Shown here piece after piece: positions 12,248 to 23,233 of a DNA stretch of 64,000 nucleotides. The position numbers and the translations under genes are program-made. The notes below the pieces were generated by a model, which ran no database searches, was not told where the DNA came from, and saw nothing but the letters and a program-made list of their open reading frames with translations. Numbering within the stretch: position 1 is the first letter of the stretch; each line of letters opens with the position of its first letter. Source of the DNA: Astrocystis sublimbata (taxonomy: Eukaryota > Ascomycota > Sordariomycetes > Xylariales > Xylariaceae); the NCBI GenBank assembly GCA_022453515.1, contig JAJNNY010000076.1:62001-126000 (forward strand), written 5' to 3'.

Positions 12248-12713
12248 ATGCATTTGCTTTCCTCTGTCTCCTGCACACGCAGTGGAGTCAATACTGTGCT
12301 GGAGTCCTCGGATAGCCCAGAAACCACCGCCAAAGTGGTGCAGAAGTTCCCGGCTAAGCGTATTAATACAAGCAAACTGCTGGAGCTTCTGGAAAGGGAA
12401 TTTCAGAAGGACTATTTTCCGGAAGTGAGCATTTCTTTCTTTCGACTGATTTCCATCTCCAATGCTCACTTCGTTTTAGAACTAACATTGTCAGCTTCGA
12501 TCAGATGTATTTACTCTCTCTACACCCAGAGGGTTGTCGCATGCGGAACTAGATTTTATGCAGGACAGGACGGCACCCTGCCACGATTCCGTATCTCAAG
12601 GACCGCGAACGGTCAACTCCCCCGAGTTGATAATATTCCATCTCTTGGTAGTGTTATGGTTGGTGCTGCAGACATATGCCATTCACGATCTCTGTCAATC
12701 AATACGACGATAG
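12248..12713 (+). CDS. Small unnamed protein, copy 3 of the three-copy local family
   Basis: Exon 1 12248..12424 and exon 2 12495..12713 join in phase 0; the 70-nt intron has a CTAAC branch and TCAG acceptor. The protein is about 131 aa. Exon 1 contains FPAKRINTSKLLELLEREF and exon 2 begins LRSDVFTLSTPRGLSHAELD, closely matching copy 1 at both protein and DNA level. The end of exon 2 encodes a hydrophobic run (LIIFHLLVVLWLVLQ) that could be a membrane segment, or could be intron read-through. An alternative model splices from 12590 into a well-formed exon at 12852..12953 (acceptor TTTCTTTCAG, charged helix ADKQREEEQWQKANR, then stop), giving 124 aa. It is convergent with the kinase gene at 12967. 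Function unknown. Confidence 0.5.
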
Positions 12714-12966
12714 TGAAGAGGCATGTGATAATGTGCATGGATTTAAGCCATTCCCTACAGGGTTTGGATGAAAGATGACGTATGGGCTACATAATCACTG
12801 CACAATGTTGTGGTTGGGTGTGAGGATTTTACTGATTTGAATTTCTTTCAGTTGATTTACATTGGTATCCAGCTCAGGGGTGCTGATAAGCAGAGGGAGG
12901 AAGAGCAGTGGCAAAAGGCCAACCGGAATATATTGATACAGCTACAACTTTGACGGGAAAAGCAAT

Positions 12967-14297
12967 CTAAGCTTCTGTTTCAAGTACTTCGCCGCTAGAC
13001 AGCATTCGAACTCCATCTTCCAAGAACCTCTGAGGTAGTCGTTCCCATTTTAGGACATTGCCCCCTCTAGCCTGCACCTCTTGACGTGACTCTTGCTCGC
13101 GGATCACATCCTTGCATACAGGCGATTTCGTGCCCATGGCTGTCTTCTTGAACGGAGATGGTCGAGGTCTAGAAGGCCAGTCGATAGCTTCCATGGCGCC
13201 GCTTCTGTAGACTTCTTGGAGGTCGATACCCGCTCTGCGCTTTTCCCATTTCCGCAATACAAGTCTATATGATGCGACTGAGTGGTCCAACTTTACTTTT
13301 GGGTGCCTTTTCCACTTTTTGCTGAGGCTTTTTGGGTTCAGTTGGTCTCGAGCAACATCCCTAAGACTGTAATCTTGCGTAATCAGCTCGTATATGGTGA
13401 GTGCAACGCCCATGACATCATTCCTAGCTTCAACGTAGTTTTCACCTTCCCCTCGTCTCTCGCTATCTCTTCGCAGAGGCCAACTAACGCGGGCTGAGAA
13501 GTTGAAATCGAATAATTTGATGGAGTCTGTCGAATCATCAATCAGGAGATTTCGGGGGGCGATATCCTGATGTACAATGCCGTGCTGGAGGTTCAAGAGA
13601 TCGACGACCGCTATGAGCTGTTTCAACCATTTCAGTTTGAAAACGCGTGATTTGTTACCCTCTAGAGTGTCACCCGGCACATAGACACTGGTGAATCCAA
13701 CAACTCGACCATCAAGTTCGTCAAGAATAAGTCTATCGAACGCGACAATATTCGGGTGGGGGGGCAGACGCATCCACAGGTTCATCTCCTTCCATGCCAT
13801 CGGTGCTCGTTGCCACACAAAGTGGTATTTGAAAACTACCTGCAGGAAGTTCAGCGATGTCACATCAAAAGATGGCAGTCAGATCAAACCTTTATGGGAG
13901 ATGCTCCTGGGGATGGGGTGTAACGAACAAGGTCCACGAGAGGACCAAGCCTGTCAAGCTCCTCGAGCTCATCTCGTCTCACTGTTAAGATTCCTTCTGG
14001 GATTGAGATATCGGAAAGGAGCGGGTAGTGGATGCAGGGATTCTGGTCGTCCTCAAGGTCGGTGTACACTGAAATGACTTCGCCGTCGTCTGAAATGTGT
14101 ATCCGGTGAACATTTGGGGGTAGCTTGCTGCTATGGCGACTAAAGTGTTTGATGGCAATAGCGTCCTCATCCTGCTCTCCATCCATTGTTACCGAAACCA
14201 CTCGTCTCTGGTCCCAGTCGGTAACATGCCAAGTGCTTGGCCCACCGACAAAGACGCTACCGCTCAGGCAAAAGTACTTGTACTTTTCCTCAATCAT
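12967..14297 (-). CDS. Protein kinase-like protein with HQD and DFN motifs
   Basis: Exon 1 14297..13890 and exon 2 13839..12967 join in phase 0 to about 426 aa; the 50-nt intron ends CTGCAG. The start MIEEKYKYFCLSGSVFVGG is chosen because it opens the conserved part; an ATG at 14456 would add 53 residues. The ATP-site lysine falls in VVFKYHFVWQ right after the splice. Then come MNLWMRLPPHPNIV, the catalytic loop HQDIAPRNLLID and the metal-binding motif DFN in LFDFNFSAR, where DFG is expected. Catalytic Asp and the Mg-binding Asn and Asp are kept, so activity is possible. The C-terminus is basic and low in recognisable domains. It differs clearly from the kinase at 6246. It meets the small gene at 12248 tail to tail. 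Substrate unknown. Confidence 0.75.
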
Positions 14298-15052
14298 GTT
14301 GTTCGGCACGTCAAAGGTCGAGCATCTGGGAACAAGAAGAAGAAGCAGGGCGATGCGAGATTGTTGCTCAAAGTGTCGAGGGCGGTTCTTATGTATTTGA
14401 GGTGTGCACAGATTGAATGCAGAATTGTTGTTGGCCCTTGGACTTTTGGGTAGCATTCAATGGGTTGAAACCACTGTATGCGGGGCCGAATTTCGATCCT
14501 CAGATTGTATGACATTGAATACTAAGTACAACGAGCGTACAGAGAGGGGCACTTTTCAGTGAAACTAAGTAGGTACGTACCTAGTACCACTACCAGTAAC
14601 TACGATGCCACCTGGAAGTTTGTTTGTCTATCAATGCTCCACGCAAAACAGGTAAGACGGGAAGCATTTCAGTAATACCCTCAGAGATCGACAGTGGTGT
14701 GGGAAGGGGGCTTTCTAAGCCTCTAGTACCAAGACTAAACATAAGATAAGGAGCTTTCACTATCAATAATGATCCAGAAGTCATTTGAATGTAGAGTATA
14801 GGTTATATGATAGTTATTACAGGAATATTTATTCAAGGCTGGTATATCTTCACTACTATATTCAAGGCATGAAAGTCCTTCTCATCTATTTCGTGTGGTC
14901 TAATCATTGATTAATATTGCTCAAAAACCATTAATGAGCACCGGTTGCGAAGTTTGCTTCGCCATTGCAAGTGGCACTGCTATTGAATGCCACTAATAAA
15001 CGAAGCGCCCGTTTCGTATTGAATAATACCAGCAACTAGGTGTCGACCTAAG
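14298..15052. other. Intergenic region with clustered hairpins
   Basis: No supported gene. Three consecutive inverted repeats lie between 14947 and 15017 (listed separately). Confidence 0.4.
14947..15017. repeat. Three consecutive short inverted repeats (hairpin cluster)
   Basis: 14947-14962 is GCGAAG-TTTG-CTTCGC. 14970-14994 pairs AGTGGCA with TGCCACT across an 11-nt loop. 15000-15017 pairs ACGAA with TTCGT. All are exact in the stems. They lie just upstream of a TATA box and a small gene. Origin is unclear: a relic of a mobile element or a regulatory structure are both possible. Confidence 0.55.
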
Positions 15053-15059
15053 TATAAAA
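15053..15059 (+). promoter_or_regulatory. TATA-box candidate upstream of the small Cys gene at 15335
   Basis: TATAAAA in the context AGTATAAAATGGCAGC. The distance to the start codon is about 280 bp, which would fit a 5' leader holding an intron (donor GGTGAGTAC near 15250, acceptor AATAG near 15300). Confidence 0.4.
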
Positions 15060-15334
15060 TGGCAGCAATCCTACGTCTCCCTCAATGCATTCGTCTCATC
15101 GAAAAATAAAGCAGACACACCTGAAATCAGAACATCCGCCGATCCTGGCTGAAAGATATCATCGTATCCCATAATACAATACGCACCCATCTGGTCACTA
15201 CTACAAGTTCACATAGTGATATCTAGAGCTTCGATTCACCAGACATTCGAGGTGAGTACATCGACAACATACAACTCCATCTGCAAATACTGAACTAATA
15301 GTGACCAAAGAGCTACGTGCCCAAAGATTTCACC

Positions 15335-15607
15335 ATGGGCGACAACAATATTGATTGGATTAAACCAACGGAGGTAGCCGCAAAAGCGGCGGAAAATCGG
15401 ATCATGAGGACGAACAACTGCTTCTGTGGATGGTATATCTTTTACGCCAGGTGCACCCATGTGTACATTCAGCAACCGTTGAAGTGTGGCGATGAACTTA
15501 CACCTTCTGGTCTACCCGGATTTTGCAAGGTCCCAGCGCCACGGTATAATATGCCTAATAACATCCGTGTTGATTCCGTCTGTGTCGATTGTCGCAGAAG
15601 ACAGTAG
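15335..15607 (+). CDS. Small cysteine-rich protein, no signal peptide
   Basis: A single coding exon of 90 aa beginning MGDNNIDWIKPTE; an in-frame GTG lies upstream but ATG is used. The C-terminal two thirds hold six cysteines and one histidine in the order C-F-C-G-W, C-T-H, then C, FC and a final CVDC. The spacing resembles zinc-knuckle-like small fungal proteins and loosely that of the gene at 57199. There is no hydrophobic leader, so it is probably intracellular. A TATA box and a probable leader intron precede it. I do not recognise a named family, and metal binding is inference. Confidence 0.5.
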   Translation: MGDNNIDWIKPTEVAAKAAENRIMRTNNCFCGWYIFYARCTHVYIQQPLKCGDELTPSGLPGFCKVPAPRYNMPNNIRVDSVCVDCRRRQ

Positions 15608-16950
15608 CCGGAACTATCTCCCGACTAGTTGCTCTGATTGAGGCAGAAAAGTGGAAAGAGTGGTTTGAAGACAAATCTGCAATGGTGCGCAAGACAGCAT
15701 GTTATTGAAAAGGTCTCATGGGTTCCGAAATGGTCAACTTGCGGTTGATGGATGTATTCACGCGCCCTTGTGGTCACTCCCTTGTGATATGCTTGTGGTC
15801 CTAGGAGACTTGTTACTTTATCGATTGTCGGACCAGCAGTCTAATCTAGGCAGTCTTTGAAGCATCGCAATAAAGAAGTCTTCCGAATCATTCGGCATAT
15901 CCCCGGTGCTTTAGAAAGATCAATAAAGGATTCTGTTAAACCCTAGTGATAAATATTCCGCTTGATCCTTTAGGAAATACTGTAATATCGATCGATAGCC
16001 TTAAGCTTTTAAATATATTTTATATATTAGCAGATCTATATGCCAAGAAACCAGGAAGTTCGCTTGTTGTTCATTAGACGAGCCCCAATTACTTGGAACC
16101 GGACTCGATTTTTCTCATTAACAGCAACTCCCAGCCCCAAACAATGGCCTAGTCGAGTATGAAATGGTGTTGAGGGAAAATTCGCCGTTTCATATGGGAA
16201 ATGTTGCCGCTAGCCTATATGGTTGCATGTAATGAAATTCTTGAAAAGGGAGCACAGCTCTTGCCATAGCCTTTCACCTTCATCTCGTGATGATCGGGGG
16301 TTACAGTCTAGATATAAGGGACGGGTCAAGCATTGCCAGCTCATTGCATCAAAGGGTATCACAAGGCTCATAAAGCACCTTTTATGAAAATAACTGGATG
16401 TGACAATAGTCACCTTAGTTTCAAGTTCAGACAGTCTCTATTAATATTCCCGGTTGGTCATAACTACGAGTCATCTACTAGAGATTAAAATTAAGAAAAA
16501 CAGCTCTGTGACCCTTAATCAATTTATCTCTGTATAGGGTGCACAGCAGCATCACAAGATACACCATGTATGGGTTGTCTTACCAATGCACAACCCAAAG
16601 ATAACAGCTACGACACGGCATTTGTGACCTGCTTTGTCACCGGAACTGTCACCCACCGTATGCATTCCGCCTGTAACACTACAAGACAATGTCACTAGTT
16701 ACTGAAATCATGTCGTCTGGACCTCATGTGGACAATGTATCTTGCAATCATATGCCCAATGACGACGTTGTATTTCAATACGCCGTGGTTCGTGACCCAT
16801 TAGATTGGATTTCAAGAGTTGATCGATATTTCTACTTCGCTTCATGCTGCACAAGGGCCACTAGGCTGTCGGTGGACTGTAATTTTGAATTTCTGATCAT
16901 ATGTGCCTCTCCCTTGCAGCTGACATGATAGATCTGTCTTACCATACGAA
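15608..16950. other. Intergenic region, no supported gene
   Basis: Partly AT-rich; short frames on both strands have no domain content. Includes an AT-rich patch at about 15960-16035. Confidence 0.4.
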
Positions 16951-16957
16951 TATAAAA
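16951..16957 (+). promoter_or_regulatory. TATA-box candidate for the small gene at 17086
   Basis: TATAAAA in the context CGAATATAAAAACG, 135 bp upstream of the ATG and followed by a C/A-rich leader typical of fungal 5' UTRs. Confidence 0.45.
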
Positions 16958-17085
16958 ACGTCATCATCCTCCAGGTTTCTACATACTTAATCAATCTTTA
17001 TTCCAACCCTGTATCATTCTAGGTTCGCACAAGCACTTCACTCTTTCATTACTAAAAGCACAATCCTACGAACCTATACATCATC

Positions 17086-17338
17086 ATGCCCGGATACGCC
17101 TGCCCTTGCGGCTGCGGCACTATCCTTGCGGGCGGCGTAGGTCCGGAACAATGCATGACCTCCATCGAGTATGCTCTTACCAACCTAGCCTACACATGGT
17201 AAGTATCCTGCTGACGATAAAGCTAGACTGAAGAAGCGGGCAGACAGAGACAGGGAGGAAAGGAAGAAGAAGAGGGAAGCGCAAAGGGAGAAGGAAGTGA
17301 ATAAGGAGAAGCCAGCAAATGAGAAGGCCACTTCCTAG
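17086..17338 (+). CDS. Very small protein with CxCGCG motif and charged tail
   Basis: Exon 1 17086..17198 and exon 2 17254..17338 give 65 aa; the 55-nt intron has donor GTAAGT and a CTGAC branch. The N-terminus is MPGYACPCGCGTILAGG with a fourth cysteine nearby; the second exon is almost entirely Lys, Arg and Glu (WEERKKKREAQREKE). A TATA box and leader-like DNA lie upstream. No family recognised. The clean splice signals and promoter make it more likely than not to be real, but the size leaves doubt. Confidence 0.4.
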
Positions 17339-17994
17339 ATACGAATTATCTGGAGGTCAGCACACCAGCGGACGCGTTAGCAGGCCTAGCGCACGAACCC
17401 AAATCAACAATTTTGGAATCCGGCTGAACAGCACACGATGGATCACCGGGACATAGTCTAGTCATTCATTTACGATCAAGTCACTCGCTTCACCACAGTC
17501 GTAGAAATTAAGAGCTCTTTTCTACCCACTTAACTCGTATTGTATTGTCGTTCAGGAGTTGGTGATATCATCCTAGTTACCGTCCATTTATTGCAAAGGT
17601 GATAAGAAAGTGATGATGAGAGTGCTGGGCATGTGGTTCCCTTTTTGGCAACATTATGTATGTTACGATTTGCTAAAAGTGCCTGATTTATTAAGATCTT
17701 TAGTATTATTCCCCAAGCCGACTAACAGGATGCATGTACTAAACCTCGACATACGTATGCATAGAAGTTCTTTCACATTATTCACATTCACAAGGGGTGA
17801 TGGCCTTGGCGCAGTCTATGACTTCGCACATTACCGGGCTTGCATGTTGGAATCTGGCGAAGCTGTCTTATGACTACGCTGTTTGACCAGTCAGATACAT
17901 CCTGGCAATAGATTTCTATACCCATAGTGTATTATCGGTTGTCCAATGCAGGCTCGTATTTATGCATTTCATTATTCGGCAAGCTATTTGTGAT
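17339..17994. other. Intergenic region, no supported gene
   Basis: Convergent 3' flanks of the genes at 17086 (+) and 17995 (-). No supported feature. Confidence 0.4.
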
Positions 17995-18828
17995 CTAAAT
18001 AGCGGACTTTTCGTCCAGTATCGGCTGCTGTTCGCAGTCCGTACTCCCGCCAAGCAGAGTTTCCTCTTCATCCTCCAAACGAATGCCGCCCTCGCAATCA
18101 TATTTGCCTCCTATACAAGCATAAAACCCTACCGTGCAGGCCGCTAGTTGGAAGACCAACGCCCACACAATCGCCTGAGATAAGGGCCCGCTGGACGTGG
18201 TAGCGGTAGTGTTCGTGGTGTGAAAGCCTCCAACGACGAAGGACTTGAGCGAGTACTCGAACATGAACGCGATGCCCGATGTCAATAGCGCCAGCATAGA
18301 TCCCCCCATGGCAATAGCGTACGCGAATGCCGCATGTCGGTGTAGGATGCCCTGGAAGCCTGCGAGGCCGATCAGGCTGGAGGCGATTATGACCGGATTC
18401 AGCACGGCCGATCCTGCTGTCAAGGATTTCGACGCTGCAAGTGCTTCGGGAACAGCTGATTCGTCTGCTCCGAGTAGGCCCAGGACCTCTTTCACATTGT
18501 AGCCGAGCATTGCGCCGGAACATTGGACGTCAGAGTGTCTACAGTCGCATAAAGGTCAGCATGCAATCACAAGACTTGATCTGTTAATGCGAGGGACTTA
18601 CGCCACGCCATTGCCGTCGCTACTGGCACAGTATCCGAGGGGTCCAAACCAGGCCGTCTGGGTCACTGAATCCCCGCCATTTGTAGTGTAGTCCGCTCGT
18701 ACCAGGTATATGAGAGTCGAAGGCGGTATTGTCGTCAAGATCGTGAGGAAAGCCGAGATGCCCAATAGAATAGTCGCCAATTGATATGGGTTGGCCAGCA
18801 GCCGAATCAAAGGGCAGGAGGCGACCAT
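17995..18828 (-). CDS. SUR7/PalI-like four-pass membrane protein
   Basis: Exon 1 18828..18602 and exon 2 18538..17995 join to about 256 aa; the 63-nt intron is GTAAGT-TAG. The first membrane segment is LATILLGISAFLTILTTIPP. It is followed by an extracellular loop with the claudin-like WFGPLGYC and a second cysteine in DVQCSGAMLGY. Three more hydrophobic segments follow: PVIIASSLIGLAGFQGIL, AIAMGGSMLALLTSGIAFMF and IVWALVFQLAACTVGFYACI. The C-terminal tail is acidic and cytosolic. This matches the SUR7/Rim9-PalI superfamily, plasma-membrane proteins of eisosomes or of ambient-pH sensing. The tail is short compared with true PalI, so the precise role is open. Start chosen at the ATG directly before the first membrane helix; the open frame extends upstream. 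Confidence 0.75.
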
Positions 18829-21436
18829 GGTGTATGTAATGCGTATTGTTATTACTATTATGCCGGACCAGCCTTGCGAATCGGAGCAGAGTTTAGTCTG
18901 TCGTCTGGGGTACTCCCGGAAAAGCAGACGGGTAACGAGCGAGTTGGGTGTAAATGACAAGACAACTGAACACAGCACCGAGGACCGTTGCTGGATTTAT
19001 TCAATTGAGAACGCGGGACTAAATTCCAATTGTTAAATCAGTAGAAAGCACCTACGTCTCTTCTAGGGAATGGATCGCCAATTTGTGAACCGAGTCAGGG
19101 CTCTGGGGGGCAGGCACAGGGGAATGGGAGCCGTTCGGGAGCCCGTCCGATTTTTAGCTGGGATCGACACTCACAGGAGGTGAAACAAAACAGACGGTCC
19201 ACAGTCAGCCGACTTTCGCTCTGTCCTCTTCCCCCTGCTCGAAAGGCGCGGAAGCCAACCTAGCTTACCGAGAGCATGGGCTCCTGGCCCGCAGTTCAAA
19301 GCTTCTAGAAAGCTACTCAGATCTACTGTGAACTGACGAATAGTCTCTCGATGCGAAGTCCCGAGCTGAGTATGGAGTGCCCTCAGCGAATTGAACAATA
19401 TGACTCGACCATCGACAATGTTTACTTATCATAAAATCTCCATGTTGCGCCGTTGGAAGCCACGTGGTATACTTTCGTGCTTTGACTTAAAAGGTCCTTG
19501 CGTCTTGCGAGTCAACGACAGAGCTAGGAATCCTTCGTCTCATGCTTGCATCTTCAACATGATCGTGGCTCGCCAACCGTTGGCCAAGTCTTGAAATCGT
19601 TGTACGATTAGGGAGGACTAGAGCCTGCACTGACCCTAAACTAGCTCAAGTTGGGTTGATGATCGACTCGAGCTACACTATAGAGAGTTAGCCGTATCCG
19701 GGGCCCTTGTCATAGTCTTCACTCTAACACCAGACTTGCTGCAAGGGTTCTTTCTGCATGGGCGGCCAAACGTCAGTGCGTTTTATGGTTACAGTAGGTA
19801 CACGCGACCAAGATCTGATCAGAGAACCTGACAACACATCTGAGCACGTGGAAGATTTGGACACCACCCCAGTGATAATATGTATAGTCCTTAAACTACA
19901 GCTTACCGTCATCGCATAGACATAGAGAGAACTTTCCTTTGAAATACCTGATATGCCGATGGAAAAGTGCCTGATCATGGGTGACACTCGAAATATGCTA
20001 TACCACGCTATCATCCCAGCCAGTAATAGATAGGGATCTAGTTTAGGGAGCCTCATTTGCCCCGCCAAACTGTCAGATTGTCAATTAGCTCCCTTTCCAG
20101 TCTGCCAGTGTGCCCTGCCTATGAGAAGAAAGGTATTACTCTGCAACATGATCTGTGTTCAAAATTGCTGAGACCTACATTTGTTCGATTATTGTGTGAA
20201 CACTGACATTTCTTTCAAGCTCGGATCCTAATATGAAGACTTGTGCGCTTCATCGCTGGCTCGGAATTTTGTCAGAAATTGGCAATACGTTGTGGCTAGG
20301 ACTTAAACAGGTGTGGCTGAACCTGTGGCTTTCTCACCAACCTAAACCTCCTTTTCAGTATTCTGTTGGGCACACTGTGTTTGCATGACGACGAACTGCT
20401 AGATCAAATTATCAAAATATAACTATTTATAAACTGTGTGGACGACAATTGCTAACCCCATCCTAGCTAGTACCACAGATTCGCGAGTCTCTCGAAGAAG
20501 CACTGTTTCAAAGGCATGAAGTCGGGTTATGGTAAACAATCTCGCTCGGTAGGCGAGTCCGTAGGCATGTCCTAGGGTCCCCGGTCCCTAGGCGACATCT
20601 CGCAGAATATTGCCTGCGCTACTCCGGACTCGTTGCGGTTATCTGTAGAATTAAATTGTAGAATGTTCTATGTTTAGATTTAGAGCGTCGCGAGCATGAA
20701 GACATATTCGTGCACATATATACCTGGATTGGTAGTTGCAATTAGGTAAGGCTGGAGTCCAGGTCTTTGGGTACTTATTGCAGGATGTTTTGGCAAACAT
20801 GCATGCGTTCCAACTGTTTTAGTAATCATGTCTACAAAGCAGCGTTAACCTGCCAATCATGTCTCCTTGCCATCGGATGCAACAAGTGCCCAGAAAGGGT
20901 GGACGAAAGAGGCAACTACAAGAAAGTTTATGTCCGCAATCGTCATCGCAAGTAACGCTGAAACACTCGACGTGACTTTGACAGCAAAACCCCGCAAAAC
21001 AAACAATCTTCAATAATGCTAAAAGTTGATTCGCACATCGGGGTTCACTTTTTGTCGGAGTTTTGAAGAAATAGGAAATGCATGGATACGCCTGAAGAGT
21101 GTCGGCCCATGCCACATGGTGTGTTTTCAATGTTGTCTACCCGGGTGTGTAGAAGTCAATCTGCTAAGTTTGACTACTTACACTTGGTGATTGAATTCGC
21201 AGATCCAAGCCCAACAGCCTCCATGTAGACGTGGATATGGTTTTCCGTGTCTCAGTCTATGCAGTATTAATGCCATATGGGTGAAGAAGTATGGGTGGCG
21301 GCCCTACATTTTAACATCAAACAGCATGACAATACAGTATCTACATTTACTACCAGCGGTATCCAAACATGACTCTCCCCATTGCTCGTCAGTCTGCGAT
21401 TGAGATAGAACTCCAAGCACCCGCTGTAACTACTCA
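18829..21436. other. Gene-poor region
   Basis: About 2.6 kb without a supported gene. A minus-strand frame at 19724..20068 has weakly hydrophobic content and could be a relic, but no confident exon chain was found. Confidence 0.4.
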
Positions 21437-21891
21437 TTGGAAAGCGTCGCTTTCCAATTTGTTTACGAATTGGGAAAGCGTAGCTTGAGAAGTTCTATTC
21501 CGAACCTCCCCAAAACGCTAATCTCAAATCCGGCGCTCCTATTAGCTAGAAAAGTGTCTGCAGCTTATCCATTGGTTAGTTCACTGATATAAAATGTACC
21601 ACACTTTTAGTTAGCAAGATCCGTCAGGTATAGCTTACGCACGAGACCTTGACCTGCAGCCCTAAAGCTCCTAAAAAGCATGGAATCGGGTCAGGGGTAG
21701 GAATCTAGGTACCTACCTAGGTACCGGGGGGGGGGTAGAGGGATGTCTCCCCCTGGATCGAAGCCTTCGGAGCCCTCGATCCACAGAGCCTACGGATCAG
21801 AGCCTCACAGAGTTTAAATCGAAGTGCTTTTGCACTTTGATTTACAGTAGTACTTAAAATGGACAGTCTTCAACAGCGAAGCTTTCCATTT
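21437..21891. repeat. Hairpin-rich element, possible small non-autonomous mobile element relic
   Basis: Four strong inverted repeats occur within 455 bp. 21437-21457 has a perfect 10-bp stem with a 1-nt loop (TTGGAAAGCG/CGCTTTCCAA). 21754-21783 has an 8-bp stem (TGGATCGA/TCGATCCA). 21816-21843 has a 12-bp stem with one mismatch and a TTTT loop. 21857-21891 pairs AAATGGA with TCCATTT. A GGAAAGCG(T/A)-type motif near the left end reappears inverted as GCGAAGCTTTCC near the right end, suggesting imperfect terminal inverted repeats. A run of Gs lies at 21726-21735. No transposase frame is present. Confidence 0.4.
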
Positions 21892-23233
21892 CAGAGACGT
21901 GTCGGCGCTACCGGGTCTTTTAAATGAAACAGCTCAGGCTGCCCAAACAAACCCACGGTCAAGGCACCAAGCGGCACAGCGTCTTCGGGACCGCAAGACC
22001 AACCAACCGAGCCAACTATGCGCCGCACAACGCATGCAGATCGACTGGGAGCAGGGAACCTTAGGCAAGTTGCCGTTGCCGGCGTGATTGAACAGTACTT
22101 ACACCGCTTCCCTTCCAATGTGTTATATTTGAGGAACGCTACACGAAACTCTAACTATCTAGCACAGGATGGAATAGAGGCTTTGGAGTCCTTGTCCTTT
22201 ACCATCTTCGAGTATTTTCGCTGTGTTGGTCGAATATCACGCCCAAGCCTCATGACTACTTAGACCTACTTAGGTAGTTGCGACGAGGCAGACGGGCAGT
22301 TTCTCAACGCTGTTGTAATGTTACAATTAAGCGCGCGCGTCGATTGATCACACAGCACTTGTTTCCGACAGCAGCAAGCAGGACAAGAACGAACGAACAA
22401 ACGTCTGTTTTCCCTCTGACGCGTCGGCGGGCCGGCACACACACACCTTGGCTGATTGCCGTGCCGCCTTGTCGCAGACGCAAGTGCTTTGATTCTGGAC
22501 TAGCACATTTCCGAGTGAGATGTCATGAAAAATGAACAAGATCATCTACGAAGGGTGTTGCGGACAATGTTGAGATTGGTACTGTTCAGTGGATTGTTTA
22601 CTGAGTAGTTATTCTACGCAGACCTAGCTTCCGAGTCTCGAGGCGAGGTGTACGGGATTGGCAGGCTACCTCTGATAGATAAACATTTTCGAATTTTCAC
22701 AAGGACGTCTGAAACCATATCACCTGCGAACACTGATTTGAAGCTGGTAGGCACTAGAGTTGTGCCAATACAATATTTCCCTATCTAGAGGTAGGTAGGT
22801 TTGAGACGTCTCCCGTTCAGACCCTATACCTTTAATATGCAACAAAAATCCAAATTGCCCACGAAAGAAAAGCCAAAGTTGTCGGTTCTAGCAAATGCAA
22901 ACCGCTTTCCGATTTCTCTGGACTCCTTGTCCAAGGCGTGTATAGAGCATGTAAAACACTCATAACCATCATTAGTATAGTACAAAAACAGGAGGACGCC
23001 GTACGCCATGCATATTTGTATCCGCTCTCTTGCCCGAACTGTAACTCGCTTTCATAACAATCTCCCAATAATGCAGACCACTGAAAAAGACCAGATAGGT
23101 GACAGGTATAATAGACGGGACCTGACTGATAGCCAAGAAACAGGTCGTTTTAAGCTCGATTTTGTATAGGGTATCCAACTCGCTCAACGTTCGATAAATC
23201 CAGAAAAAACATTTTTTCCCTTCCTCTTTCCTT
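21892..23233. other. Gene-poor region
   Basis: No supported gene; the right end holds the 3' flank of the membrane-protein gene on the minus strand. Confidence 0.4.

Noticed and set aside
19724..20068. 114-aa minus-strand frame with hydrophobic start (LDPYLLLAGMIAWYSIF), faintly like a fungal rhodopsin/Pth11-type segment
   Set aside because: Only one membrane-like segment, no exon chain in either direction, and similarity too weak to call even a pseudogene.
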